Assembly: GCF_020859565.1 (NCBI RefSeq)
Contig: NZ_JAJHUO010000011.1
Span: 162,607 to 201,887, forward strand
Reading direction: 5' to 3'
DNA from: Saccharothrix luteola
GTDB lineage: Bacteria > Actinomycetota > Actinomycetes > Mycobacteriales > Pseudonocardiaceae
DNA: 39,281 bases
The notes below the pieces were generated by a model. That model worked only from the letters and a program-made list of their open reading frames with translations. It made no database searches and was not told the origin of the DNA. Each line of letters opens with the position of its first letter. Within the stretch, counting starts at the first letter, position 1. Below, one piece after another: positions 1-7,793 of this stretch. The position numbers and the translations under genes were made by a program.

Positions 1-142
1 GGGCGCCGGGCTGCTGCTGGTCAACCGGCTGTCCGTGCGCTGGGGGTTCGACCACCACGAGGATCGGAAGGTGGTGTGGGCGGAAGTGCCCACCGGTCAG
101 CGCCCCACCTCCTCCAAGACCCAGGAGGAGACCGCCGAGTAG
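1..142 (+). CDS. ATP-binding protein, anti-sigma/SpoIIAB-type (C-terminal fragment)
   Basis: Only the last 46 codons are present; the gene runs off the left edge and ends at the TAG at 140-142. The visible peptide starts GAGLLLVNRLSVRWGF and ends in a VVWAEVP strand followed by a short polar tail. The pattern 'GxGLxLVxxLsxrWG...k.vWxel' is the usual C-terminal end of the stand-alone GHKL ATPase domains (HATPase_c_2) of actinobacterial anti-sigma and regulatory kinases. Such proteins bind ATP and often sequester sigma factors or anti-sigma antagonists. The fragment is too short to say which partner it has. Its end overlaps the convergent hydrolase gene by 46 bases. Confidence 0.6.
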   Translation, partial: GAGLLLVNRLSVRWGFDHHEDRKVVWAEVPTGQRPTSSKTQEETAE

Positions 143-1098
143 TAGTCCCGCGCGTCGGGCGCGAGGTTGATCGAGTGGCCGTAGCCGGGCAGCGCGTACG
201 CCCGCAGCGGGCCGCGGAAGTACGGCGCCTCGGCCGCGTGCAGCGTCTCCGACGTCGAGCAGTCCGTGGCGAGCAGGCCGCACACCGCCGCGTCGCGCGA
301 GCCGACCGCGGTCATCACCGGCACGTCGATCAGCAGGCTGTACGGCAGCAGCACGGCCACGCCGAGCCCGTCGGTGGCCTCGGCCGGCGAGAACACGTCC
401 TTCGTGGCCTCCTCCAGCCGCATCACGTCCGGCACGAACTCACCCGGCGCGTGGAAGCTCGCGTACCGGGTGCCGGGCGCGGTGGTCAGGTAGCCGAGCG
501 GGTGGAGCAGGCCGAACTTCGGGTCCACGTTGGCCGGCCGGAAGTTCGCGAACGCCGCCGCCACGCCGGCCGGGTTCACCCGGTGCGTCATGCCGGTCAG
601 CAGCACGCCGTCCACGTCGCGGTAAGTGCCCGCCTCCACCACGGCGATCGCCGCGCCGAGCGAGTGTCCGCCGATGACGACCCGGCTGAACCGCGGCCCG
701 TAGGCGCCGGCCCGCAGGCCCCGCACGACCTGGTGCATGGCGTCGGCCTGCGCGAACGCGGTCAGCGTCACGGCGAGGGGCCGCGAGCTGCGGCCGGTGC
801 CGAGCCGGTCGACGGCGAAGGTGGCGATCCCGGCGGCGTTCTGCGCGGCGCGGAACGAGTGCCTGCCGTCCGGGAAGTCCCAGTAGGAGCTGTTGTAGGT
901 GGACCCGGGGATGAGCACCTGGACGGTCGCGGCGCCGGCGACCGGCGTGCACAGCGTGCCGTGGACGACTTCACGGTGGCCGAGGACGGTCACCGGCGCG
1001 TCGACGTCACGGCAGGTGGCGGCGGTCGAGGCGGACGCGGACGTCAGCGACGACGCCACCATGAGCGTCACCAGGCAGGCGGCGAGTGAGTACCGCAA
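97..1098 (-). CDS. Secreted alpha/beta hydrolase
   Basis: A 333-aa protein beginning at a TTG (1096-1098) with a clear GGAGG Shine-Dalgarno at 1108-1112, nine bases upstream. The N-terminus (MRYSLAACLVTLMVASS...SASA) is a Sec-type signal peptide, so the enzyme is exported. The nucleophile elbow GHSLG and the late GYGHS histidine are the expected Ser and His of an alpha/beta-hydrolase triad. Several Cys residues (CRDVD, TLCTP, CGLLATDC) suggest disulfides. The substrate cannot be told; an esterase or lipase-like activity is the reasonable guess. It lies 15 bases downstream of the P450 stop, on the same strand, so the two are probably cotranscribed. Confidence 0.8.
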   Translation of the reverse strand: MRYSLAACLVTLMVASSLTSASASTAATCRDVDAPVTVLGHREVVHGTLCTPVAGAATVQVLIPGSTYNSSYWDFPDGRHSFRAAQNAAGIATFAVDRLGTGRSSRPLAVTLTAFAQADAMHQVVRGLRAGAYGPRFSRVVIGGHSLGAAIAVVEAGTYRDVDGVLLTGMTHRVNPAGVAAAFANFRPANVDPKFGLLHPLGYLTTAPGTRYASFHAPGEFVPDVMRLEEATKDVFSPAEATDGLGVAVLLPYSLLIDVPVMTAVGSRDAAVCGLLATDCSTSETLHAAEAPYFRGPLRAYALPGYGHSINLAPDARDYYSAVSSWVLEEVGR

Positions 1099-1113
1099 GA
1101 AGGACGACCTCCA

Positions 1114-2375
1114 TCAGGGAGCGGAACGGCGGTGGCGGACGGTCATCGGCAGCCGGTTCGGGTACAGCAGGCCGATCACCTTGGGTCTCACGGGTTCGCC
1201 CGGCACGGGCACGAGCCGCCAACGGGAGGCGAGCGTGGCCGCGACGATCGCGATCTCGAGGTGCGCGAACGCGTGGCCGGGGCAGTGGTGCAGGCCGACG
1301 GCGAACGGCACGTAGGCGCCCTTGGGCACGGCGGCGGCGCGTTCGGGCAGCCACCGGTCGGGGTCGAACCGCGCCGGGTCGTCGTAGTAGCGGGGATCGT
1401 GGTGCAGCGCGTGCGGGCTGAAGCCGACCTCCGTGCCCGCCGGCAACCGCACGCCGCCCAAGGAGACCGACGTGTTGGCGCGCCGCAGCATGAGCCACAA
1501 CGGGTGGCGGCGCAGCACCTCGGTGATCACGCGGTGCAGGTACGGCAGCCGGGGCAGGTCGTCGACCGTGGCGGCACGGCGGCCGAGCACGTCGTCCACC
1601 TCGGCGTGCGCCCGGCGTTCCACCTCGGCGTTCGCGGCCAGTTCGTGGACCAGCCAGGACAGCGCGATCCCGGTGGTCTCGGTGCCCGCGGTGAGCAGGG
1701 TGACCACCTCGTCGCGGACCTGTTGCCGGTCCATCGCGGCGCCGGTGCTCTCGTCACGGGCGTCGAGCAGCGCGGAGAGCAGGTCGTCCCGGTCGCCGCG
1801 GGCGGAGTCGACCACGTCGTCCACGACGCGGTGCACGTGCGCCACGGCCCGGTCGAAGCGGCGCTCACCGACGGGCCGAAGTCGGTGGAGAACAGCGTGC
1901 GGCCGACCACGGTGATCGCGAGGTCCTGCATGACCCGGTCCAGTTCCAGCACTTGTCCATCCCGCCAGGAATTCGCCGGTTCGGCGGCCAGTGCGGTCAT
2001 CGTCTCCGAATAGCGGGTGAGCGGGCGGCGGTGGAACGCCGGTTGGATCATCCGCCGTTGGCGGCGGTGGAATTCACCGTCGGTGCCGACCAGGCCGTTC
2101 CCGAACGCGCGCCGCAGTTTGTCGACGAAGATGCCCTTGTCGAACTTGTCCGTGTCGCCGGTGAGCACCTGGTGCGCCAATTCGGCGGTGGTGACGAAGT
2201 GCAGCGGGAGTTTGCCCAGGTAGACCCGCACGACCGAGCCGTGGGTCCGCGACCGGGCGGTGAAGGCGAGCCGTTGTCGCAGCACGGCGGCGGTGTGCCC
2301 GAGCAGGGGTAATCGGCCGGGAACCGTGGGTACCTCGGTTTTCCCGGTGTCACCGGCATTCGCGCTGACGGTCAT
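1114..2375 (-). pseudogene. Cytochrome P450 (PtlI/CYP183-like), frameshifted as read
   Basis: Two reading frames together make one P450 of about 420 aa. The first frame (ATG at 2375) gives the N-terminal half: VPGRLPLLGH, then FGNGLVGTDGEFHRRQRRM, like the helix-C region of pentalenene-oxygenase-type P450s. The second frame (to 1114) gives the I-helix AGTETT, the K-helix EVLRRH (ExxR), FDPDRW, and the heme loop FAVGLHHCPG with the Cys codon at 1282-1284. The frames meet near 1873-1880. One extra base in the G run at 1873-1875 (a C run on the coding strand) would give an unbroken ...FGPVGERRFDR.... It is therefore a one-base deletion, real or a sequencing error. Role: heme monooxygenase needing ferredoxin; substrate unknown, a terpenoid or other lipophilic compound is likely. 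A TAGAGT -10 lies 8 bases before the ATG. Confidence 0.85.
1873..1875 (-). other. Frameshift site in the P450 gene
   Basis: The G run here (C run on the coding strand) is where the frame is lost. Adding one base fuses the upstream frame (...LFSTDFGP) to the downstream frame (VGERRFDRAVAHVH), which restores normal P450 sequence. A homopolymer position makes a sequencing error a serious alternative to a true mutation. Confidence 0.6.
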
Positions 2376-2383
2376 CGGCGTGC

Positions 2384-2389
2384 ACTCTA
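2384..2389 (-). promoter_or_regulatory. Probable -10 element of the P450-hydrolase operon
   Basis: On the minus strand the hexamer reads TAGAGT, matching the actinobacterial TAnnnT -10. It ends 8 bases before the P450 ATG, and no Shine-Dalgarno is visible. This spacing suggests a leaderless or nearly leaderless transcript. No convincing -35 is seen. Confidence 0.4.
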
Positions 2390-2523
2390 TGCGCCGTTCG
2401 GAGCCCGGCGGGATCGCGCATTGGAGTTAAGTTGTCGAATCCGCTGGTGTCCGCCCGGCACAGGCTGTTGGATGTCATGGTCCGCCCGTCCCCCGACCGA
2501 TTCGCGAAAGCCCGGAGCGCGCC

Positions 2524-3372
2524 ATGAGCGACTTGGACTGGGTGCCCGAGGGCATCGACACCACCGTGCCGAGCGTGGCCAGGACCTACGACTACCTGCT
2601 CGGCGGCGCGCACAACCTCGCGGTCGACCGGGCGATGGGCGATCAAATGGTGAAAGTCCTGCCCGGCGCGCGCGACCTGGTCCGGCTGAACCGGTCGTTC
2701 CTGCGCCGTGCGGTGACCTACCTGGCCCAACGCGGCGTGCGGCAGTTCCTCGACATCGGCTCGGGCATACCCACCGTGGGCAACGTGCACGAGATCGCGC
2801 AGGAGGTGGCGCCGGACTGCCGGGTGGTCTACGTCGACAAGGACCCGGTCGCGATCGCGCACAGCCGCCTGCTGCTGGCCGACGACCCGAACACCGCTGC
2901 GGTGCGGGCGGACCTGCGCGAGCCGGAGGACGTGCTGGGCCGGCCCGAGGTGACCGGCCTGCTCGACTTCGACGAGCCCGTCGCGCTGCTCCTGCTGCTG
3001 GTGGTGCACTTCGTCCGGCCGGAGGAGGAGCCGGGCGAGCTGCTCGCCCGGTACCGCGACCGGCTCGCGCCGGGCAGCTTCATGGTGATCTCGCACGCCA
3101 CCGCCGACCACCGCGCGGAGACGATGCGGCGTGCCGCGGCCACCGTGCGGGAGAGCAGGTCGAAGGACAACCTGGTGTACCGCACGCACGCCGAGGTGAC
3201 GGAGTTGTTCGACGGCTACGAGCTGGTCGAGCCGGGCGTGGTGGGGCACGCGCTGTGGCGGCCCGGTGGCGCGGGCGACATCGCCGACCGGGCCGAGGAC
3301 AACAACCAGGTCTGGGCGGGCGTCGGGCGCAAGCCGGAGCCGGGTCGTGAGCCGGTGGCCGGGGGCCGCTGA
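2524..3372 (+). CDS. S-adenosyl methyltransferase, DUF574 (Methyltransf_19) family
   Basis: A 282-aa protein with the DUF574 hallmarks: the opening VPSVARTYDYLLGGAHNLAVDR, the SAM-binding LDIGSGIPT, and VVYVDKDP for the ribose-binding acidic strand. The family is almost confined to actinobacteria, where it is highly expanded, and the methyl acceptor is not known. A SAM-dependent methyltransferase fold is therefore well supported but the reaction is not. A GGAG lies a few bases before the ATG. Its stop overlaps the next ATG (ATGA at 3372), so it is translationally coupled to a PAS-GGDEF-EAL protein. That pairing suggests a shared signalling role, which is inference. Confidence 0.85.
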   Translation: MSDLDWVPEGIDTTVPSVARTYDYLLGGAHNLAVDRAMGDQMVKVLPGARDLVRLNRSFLRRAVTYLAQRGVRQFLDIGSGIPTVGNVHEIAQEVAPDCRVVYVDKDPVAIAHSRLLLADDPNTAAVRADLREPEDVLGRPEVTGLLDFDEPVALLLLLVVHFVRPEEEPGELLARYRDRLAPGSFMVISHATADHRAETMRRAAATVRESRSKDNLVYRTHAEVTELFDGYELVEPGVVGHALWRPGGAGDIADRAEDNNQVWAGVGRKPEPGREPVAGGR

Positions 3373-5471
3373 TGACCGCTGCGCTCCCCCAGGACGCGGA
3401 CGGGCTGCGGGCCCGGACGAAGCTGGCCAAGAAGTGGGCCTACCTGCTCAGCTCCCGCACGTTCGTCCCGCTCACCGTCGTCGAGCTGGAACGGCAGCTG
3501 CTCGGGCTGGTCGAACGGCTGTGCGCGGGCGTGGCGACCGAGTCGTTGGCGCAGCGCGCCGGCCGCGAGGTCGGCGACGCGCTGGTCGACCTGAACTGCA
3601 CCACCGCCGAGGCGCTCCGGGTCTCGGTGGAGATCGTGAGCAAGGGCCTGCTCGGCATGCCCGCCCTCGCGCCGCCGGACAAGCTGCGGGAACGCGTGGT
3701 CGACGTGATCGCCTCGCTGTCGGCCGGTTTCGTCGACAAGACCCGCGCCACCGTGCTGACCCAGCAGGAGCAGCTCGGCCGCTCGCTGTACAAGGCGATG
3801 CGCGAGGCGCAGGTGGAGCTCCAGTACAGCGAGGCCAGGTTCGAGCTGCTGGAGCACCACCTGTCCACCGGCATCGCGACCGCCGACCCGGACGGCAGGC
3901 TGGTGCGGTCCAACGGCGCGCTGGCCCGGATCGTGGACCGCCCGCCCGCCGAGCTGGCCGGGTTGTCGCTGTTCGAGCTGGCGCACCCGGACGAGCGGGC
4001 GGCGTTGCGCGCCGACTTCGACGAGCTGGCCGACGGCGGCACGGCGTCGTTCACCCAGCCGCGCCGGCTGCTGCGCGGCGACGGCGAGCCGGCCTGGGTG
4101 ATGCTCACGCTGTCGCCGCTGCGCCGGCTCGAAGGCCGCGCCCAGGTGATCGTGCTCGCCGAGGACGCCACCGACGTCAACCTGCTGCAAGGCCAGCTCA
4201 ACCACCAGGCGCTGCACGACGTGCTGACCCGGCTGCCCAACCGCCAGTACTTCACCAGCAGGCTGGAGCAGGCGCTGCGCACGGCCGATCCCGGCACGGG
4301 TGTCAGCGTGTTCCACCTCGACCTCGACGGCTTCTCCCGGATCACCGGCGGCCTCGGCCGCGAGGTCGGCGACCACGTGCTCAAGGTCGTCGCCGGCCGG
4401 CTGGGCGCGGTGGTGGCCGAGGAGAACGCGATGGTGGCCCGGTTCGGGCACGACGAGTTCGCGATCCTGATCGAGAACACCCCGACCACGCCCGACGTGG
4501 TGAGCACGATCCGCCGGATCAACGACCTGCTGTCCGCGCCGTTCCACTCCGGCGGCGAGCGGGTGGCGGTCTCGGCCACGATCGGTGTGGTGCACCGGCC
4601 GCCGCGCGACTCGGCGCCGTCGGACCTGCTCGACTCGGCCGACCTCACGTTGCGGCGGGCCAAGGGCAACGGGCGCAGGCAGTGGGAGCTGTCCGACCCG
4701 GGGCAGGACGGTCGGGACCGGCGGGCGTTCAGCCTGGCCGCGACCATGCCCGGCGCGTGGGAGAACGGCGAGATCACGGTGCTGTACCGGCCGGTCGTGC
4801 GGCTGGCGGACGGGCGGGTGGAGTCGGCCGAGGTGGTGCTGAGGTGGGACCACCCGAGGTTGGGCGCGCTGCCGCACGAGCAGTGCCTCGCCCTGGCCGA
4901 GGACACCGGGCTGATCGTGCCGCTGGACGCGTGGGCGCTGCGGGCGGCGTGCGAGCAGGCCCGATCGTGGCGGCGGGAGCAGGGCCGCGACCTGCCGGTG
5001 CGGTGGGCGTTGACCTCGAGCCAGGCGGCGGGCCCGGAGCTGCACGGCGCGGTGCGCGAGGCGTTGTCCGACACCGGGTTGCCCGCGTCGTCGCTGCGGC
5101 TCGGCGCGCCCGGTCAGGCGTTGTTCGGCGAGCGCGGCGACGCGGCCGACACCCTGAGGTACCTGGCCGAGGACGGGGTGGGCGTGGAGGTGGAGGACTT
5201 CACCGCCGCGCCGGACGACCTGGCGCGGCTGCTCGACGGCGTGCCGGTGCGGGCGGTGCGGATGGCGCAGTCGCCCGCCGCGCGGCCCGGTTCGGCGGTG
5301 GCGCGGGCGTTGGCCGGTGTGCTGGAGGTGGTGCGTGACGCCGGCGTCGGGGTGAGCGCCGCCGACGTCACGACACCGGAACAAGCCCGGTGGTGGCGGG
5401 AGGTGGGTGCGGACACCGCGTCCGGTCCCCTGTTCGCTCCCGCCGGTCCACCGGACGTGATCACCCGATAG
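3372..5471 (+). CDS. PAS-GGDEF-EAL protein with degenerate EAL domain
   Basis: A 699-aa cytoplasmic protein. Residues ~1-155 form an all-helical N-terminal region. A PAS domain follows (~155-270, with GIATADPDGRLVRSNGAL). The GGDEF domain (~280-440) has LPNRQYF, the metal-binding HLDLDGF and a GHDEF active-site loop in place of GGDEF. No RxxD inhibitory site precedes the loop. The EAL-like domain (~450-690) has EVVLRW at the EAL position. The usual QxN, second Glu, DDFG, Lys and final Glu positions read as other residues (for example WALTSSQ, EVEDF, VRMAQS). It is therefore probably not a phosphodiesterase and may bind c-di-GMP or only regulate. Cyclase activity with GHDEF is uncertain. It is coupled to the upstream methyltransferase by ATGA and overlaps the convergent GH26 gene by 11 bases. 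Confidence 0.85.
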   Translation: MTAALPQDADGLRARTKLAKKWAYLLSSRTFVPLTVVELERQLLGLVERLCAGVATESLAQRAGREVGDALVDLNCTTAEALRVSVEIVSKGLLGMPALAPPDKLRERVVDVIASLSAGFVDKTRATVLTQQEQLGRSLYKAMREAQVELQYSEARFELLEHHLSTGIATADPDGRLVRSNGALARIVDRPPAELAGLSLFELAHPDERAALRADFDELADGGTASFTQPRRLLRGDGEPAWVMLTLSPLRRLEGRAQVIVLAEDATDVNLLQGQLNHQALHDVLTRLPNRQYFTSRLEQALRTADPGTGVSVFHLDLDGFSRITGGLGREVGDHVLKVVAGRLGAVVAEENAMVARFGHDEFAILIENTPTTPDVVSTIRRINDLLSAPFHSGGERVAVSATIGVVHRPPRDSAPSDLLDSADLTLRRAKGNGRRQWELSDPGQDGRDRRAFSLAATMPGAWENGEITVLYRPVVRLADGRVESAEVVLRWDHPRLGALPHEQCLALAEDTGLIVPLDAWALRAACEQARSWRREQGRDLPVRWALTSSQAAGPELHGAVREALSDTGLPASSLRLGAPGQALFGERGDAADTLRYLAEDGVGVEVEDFTAAPDDLARLLDGVPVRAVRMAQSPAARPGSAVARALAGVLEVVRDAGVGVSAADVTTPEQARWWREVGADTASGPLFAPAGPPDVITR

Positions 5472-7536
5472 CGCAAGTCAACGCAGGCGCTGTCGGGGAG
5501 CCACTGGCGAGGTACCCGAACGTGACGCTCTCCCCCGGCTTGATCGCCGAGTTCCACGAGACGTTCCTGGCCGTCGCGGTCGTGCCGTCGGTGGTGATGA
5601 TCGCGCCCCAGGCGTGCCGGACGTGCCCGTTCGGGAACGGCCAGCTCACCCGCCAGCCCGCGGACGGCGAGTTCTCCTGGTGCCGCACGGTGATCTCGAC
5701 GTGGTGCCCGGTGCCCCACTGCGCCACCACGCGCATGGTCGCGGAGCAGTCGCCCTGGGTCTTCTTGAAGTCGGGCAGCTCGTCGAGGGTGATCACGTTC
5801 GCGTGGTCGTACACGCGGTGCACGAAGTCGCGGGGGTTGACCACGCCGTCCTGGATGAACGAGCCGCTCCAGGTGACGAACCAGGACCAGCGGGCCTCGT
5901 AGGCGCGGACCAGGTCGGGGTCCGGGATGGAGCCGACCTCGCCCAGCGCGACCAGCTTGCGGTCGTCACCGAGGTCGACCAGCTTCTCGTACGGGCCGAT
6001 CACCGGACCGTGGTCGCCCTGCGGCGGGTACGAGTCCATGCTGACCACGTCGACCACGTCGGCGCCGGGGTACCAGTCGGGCGAGACGGAGTTCCACACC
6101 CAGATCAGGTTGTGCAGGCCGTGGTGCCCCACCAACCGCTGGTGCAGCAGGCGGTAGAGCTCCTTGGCCGGGCCGGGGCCCTTGGCTCCCCACCAGAACC
6201 AGCCACCCTCGGCCTCGTGCAGCGGTCGCCACAGCACCGGGACCTTGGCGTCGGCGAGGCGCTTGAGCTGCACGGCGATCGCGTCCATGTCGCGGATCAG
6301 CAGCCGGTGGTCGGTGGAGGTCGGGTCGGCGAGCGCGGCGGCGAGGTCGAACGTCGTGGCGTCGGTGTAGAAGCCGCGCCACCACTCCTTGCCGGGCTGG
6401 TCGATCAGGCCGGACGGCGCGTTCCAGTGCCAGGCCATGGTGACGATCCCGCCGCGCTGGTCGTAGGCGAGGGCGTGGTCGACGTCCCGGCCGACGGTGC
6501 CGCGCTCGACCCGGCTCGGCGAGTAGTCCATCAGGTCGTAGCCGCCGATGGCGGGCGCCTCGCCGATGTTCTGCTCGACCCAGTCGATGCTCGCCTGGTC
6601 CTGCTGCCCGGAGAGGATGTTCTCGCCGTAGTTGTCGGCCAGGTAGCGCATGAGGCCCTTGGCCTCGGCGGTCGCGGCCGGGTCGGTCAACGCGCCGGTG
6701 ACCTGGTGCGGACCGCGCGGCGCGCTGGGCGTCACCTTGATCGCGTCGATCAGGTACCAGCCCCAGTTGTTGGTGATGGTGACCGTGTTGTCGCCCTCGC
6801 GCAGCAGCACCTTGCCCGCCGCGATCGACGTGAACGTCGGGTGCTCGGGGAACTGCACGTCGCCGAGGCCGCTGCCGTTGAGCGAGAGCGACGCCGTCTT
6901 CGCGCCGTACGGGGTGGCGTAGAGGATGGTGAGGTCGTGCAGGCCGCCGGGGCTGTCCGGGATCGTGATGGTCACGTGGTCCGTGCCGGTGTCGAAACCG
7001 GCCACGTAGCCGCGGCCGGAGAACCCGGCCACGCTCGACTCGACCACGGTGCCGTCGAGCTCGCCGTCCTCGGCCTCGTGGACGCCGGGCGCGGGAGGCG
7101 CGCTGGGCGTCACCTTGATCGCGTCGATCAGGTACCAGCCCCAGCCGGTGGTGAAGGTGACCGTGTTGTCGCCCTCCGCCAGCAGGAGCTTCGCGCCGGT
7201 GGCCTCGGTGAAGCCGGGGTTCTCGGCCAGCGCCACCTCGCCGACGGACGTGCCGTTGAGGGAGACGGCCGTCTGCTTCGGGCCGTAGGGCGCGGCGTAG
7301 CGGACGGTGAGGTCGTGCAGGCCGCCGGGGCTGTCCGGGATCGTGATGGTCACGTGGTCGGCGGCCTCGTCGAACCCGGCGACATAACCGGCGCCCGAGA
7401 AGCCCTCGACGGACGTCTCAACGACGACGCCGGACAGGGTGCCGCCCTCCGCCTCGATCCACTCGCCCGGCGCGGCGGCCGCGGCCGGTGGGGCGAGGGT
7501 CAGGGCTATCAGCGAGACGAGCAGTAACAACCTCAC
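5461..7536 (-). CDS. Secreted beta-mannanase (GH26) with two CBM35-like modules and a CBM2
   Basis: A 691-aa exported glycoside hydrolase. The start chosen is the GTG at 7534-7536, with AAGGGA nine bases upstream, immediately followed by a signal peptide (RLLLLVSLIALTLAPPAAAAA). A longer frame runs upstream but passes through the operator. Order: two CBM35-like modules (~25-145 and ~151-272), each opening with EAE(G/D)G and ending WGWYLIDAIKVTPSAP; a GH26 domain (~285-570); a C-terminal CBM2-type module. In GH26 the acid/base Glu is in WRPLHEAEGGWFWWG (Glu441) and the nucleophile in VALGEVGS (Glu533). GH26 enzymes cut beta-1,4-mannan; the modules would bind mannan or cellulose. A CebR/CelR-type operator in front suggests induction by cello- or manno-oligosaccharide. 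Confidence 0.9.
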   Translation of the reverse strand: MRLLLLVSLIALTLAPPAAAAAPGEWIEAEGGTLSGVVVETSVEGFSGAGYVAGFDEAADHVTITIPDSPGGLHDLTVRYAAPYGPKQTAVSLNGTSVGEVALAENPGFTEATGAKLLLAEGDNTVTFTTGWGWYLIDAIKVTPSAPPAPGVHEAEDGELDGTVVESSVAGFSGRGYVAGFDTGTDHVTITIPDSPGGLHDLTILYATPYGAKTASLSLNGSGLGDVQFPEHPTFTSIAAGKVLLREGDNTVTITNNWGWYLIDAIKVTPSAPRGPHQVTGALTDPAATAEAKGLMRYLADNYGENILSGQQDQASIDWVEQNIGEAPAIGGYDLMDYSPSRVERGTVGRDVDHALAYDQRGGIVTMAWHWNAPSGLIDQPGKEWWRGFYTDATTFDLAAALADPTSTDHRLLIRDMDAIAVQLKRLADAKVPVLWRPLHEAEGGWFWWGAKGPGPAKELYRLLHQRLVGHHGLHNLIWVWNSVSPDWYPGADVVDVVSMDSYPPQGDHGPVIGPYEKLVDLGDDRKLVALGEVGSIPDPDLVRAYEARWSWFVTWSGSFIQDGVVNPRDFVHRVYDHANVITLDELPDFKKTQGDCSATMRVVAQWGTGHHVEITVRHQENSPSAGWRVSWPFPNGHVRHAWGAIITTDGTTATARNVSWNSAIKPGESVTFGYLASGSPTAPALTCAIG
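6719..7359 (-). repeat. Internal direct repeat encoding tandem CBM35-like modules
   Basis: The two carbohydrate-binding modules are offset by exactly 378 bases (126 codons). Two blocks are identical at the DNA level: 6719-6766 with 7097-7144 (48 bases), and 6928-6981 with 7306-7359 (54 bases). The pattern points to a recent tandem duplication or gene conversion and could let the module number change by recombination. Confidence 0.85.
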
Positions 7537-7587
7537 GTCGTTGGTCCCTTCACCGCCGTTGGCAGGGGCACGAGCAGCGCTGCGACC

Positions 7588-7601
7588 TGGGAGCGCTCCC
7601 A
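7588..7601. promoter_or_regulatory. CebR/CelR-type operator, perfect 14-bp palindrome
   Basis: The sequence TGGGAGCGCTCCCA is a perfect palindrome. It is identical to the known operator of the LacI-family regulators CelR (Thermobifida fusca) and CebR (Streptomyces), which repress cellulase and related genes until cellobiose or a similar sugar is present. It begins three bases downstream of a TATGCT -10 (minus strand, 7604-7609) and 52 bases before the GH26 start, so bound repressor would cover the transcription start. No LacI-family gene is in the window; the regulator must lie elsewhere. Confidence 0.8.
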
Positions 7602-7603
7602 GA

Positions 7604-7609
7604 AGCATA
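7604..7609 (-). promoter_or_regulatory. Probable -10 element of the GH26 gene
   Basis: TATGCT on the minus strand, close to the TAnnnT consensus, placed directly upstream of the CebR-type palindrome. The -35 is not convincing, which is common in actinobacterial promoters. Confidence 0.4.
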
Positions 7610-7793
7610 GGGCGGCGATCGGCGAGGAGAAAGCCTCCCGATACTTGTGTAAGAAGCAGACAAAAGTGCGGTCAGAATCAGCGAAAGTTCTGGACTAGAC
7701 CACTGGCCGCCGCCTACCGTTGCGGGCCCTGCAACCGTGCGACGACGACGTCGGACACCGCGTGGTCGTCCTTGCCCTCCTGGAGCACCGATC

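Noticed and set aside
7537..7608. Longer N-terminus for the GH26 mannanase
   Set aside because: The extra 24 codons run through the CebR-type palindrome and hide the signal peptide; the GTG at 7536 has a good ribosome site.
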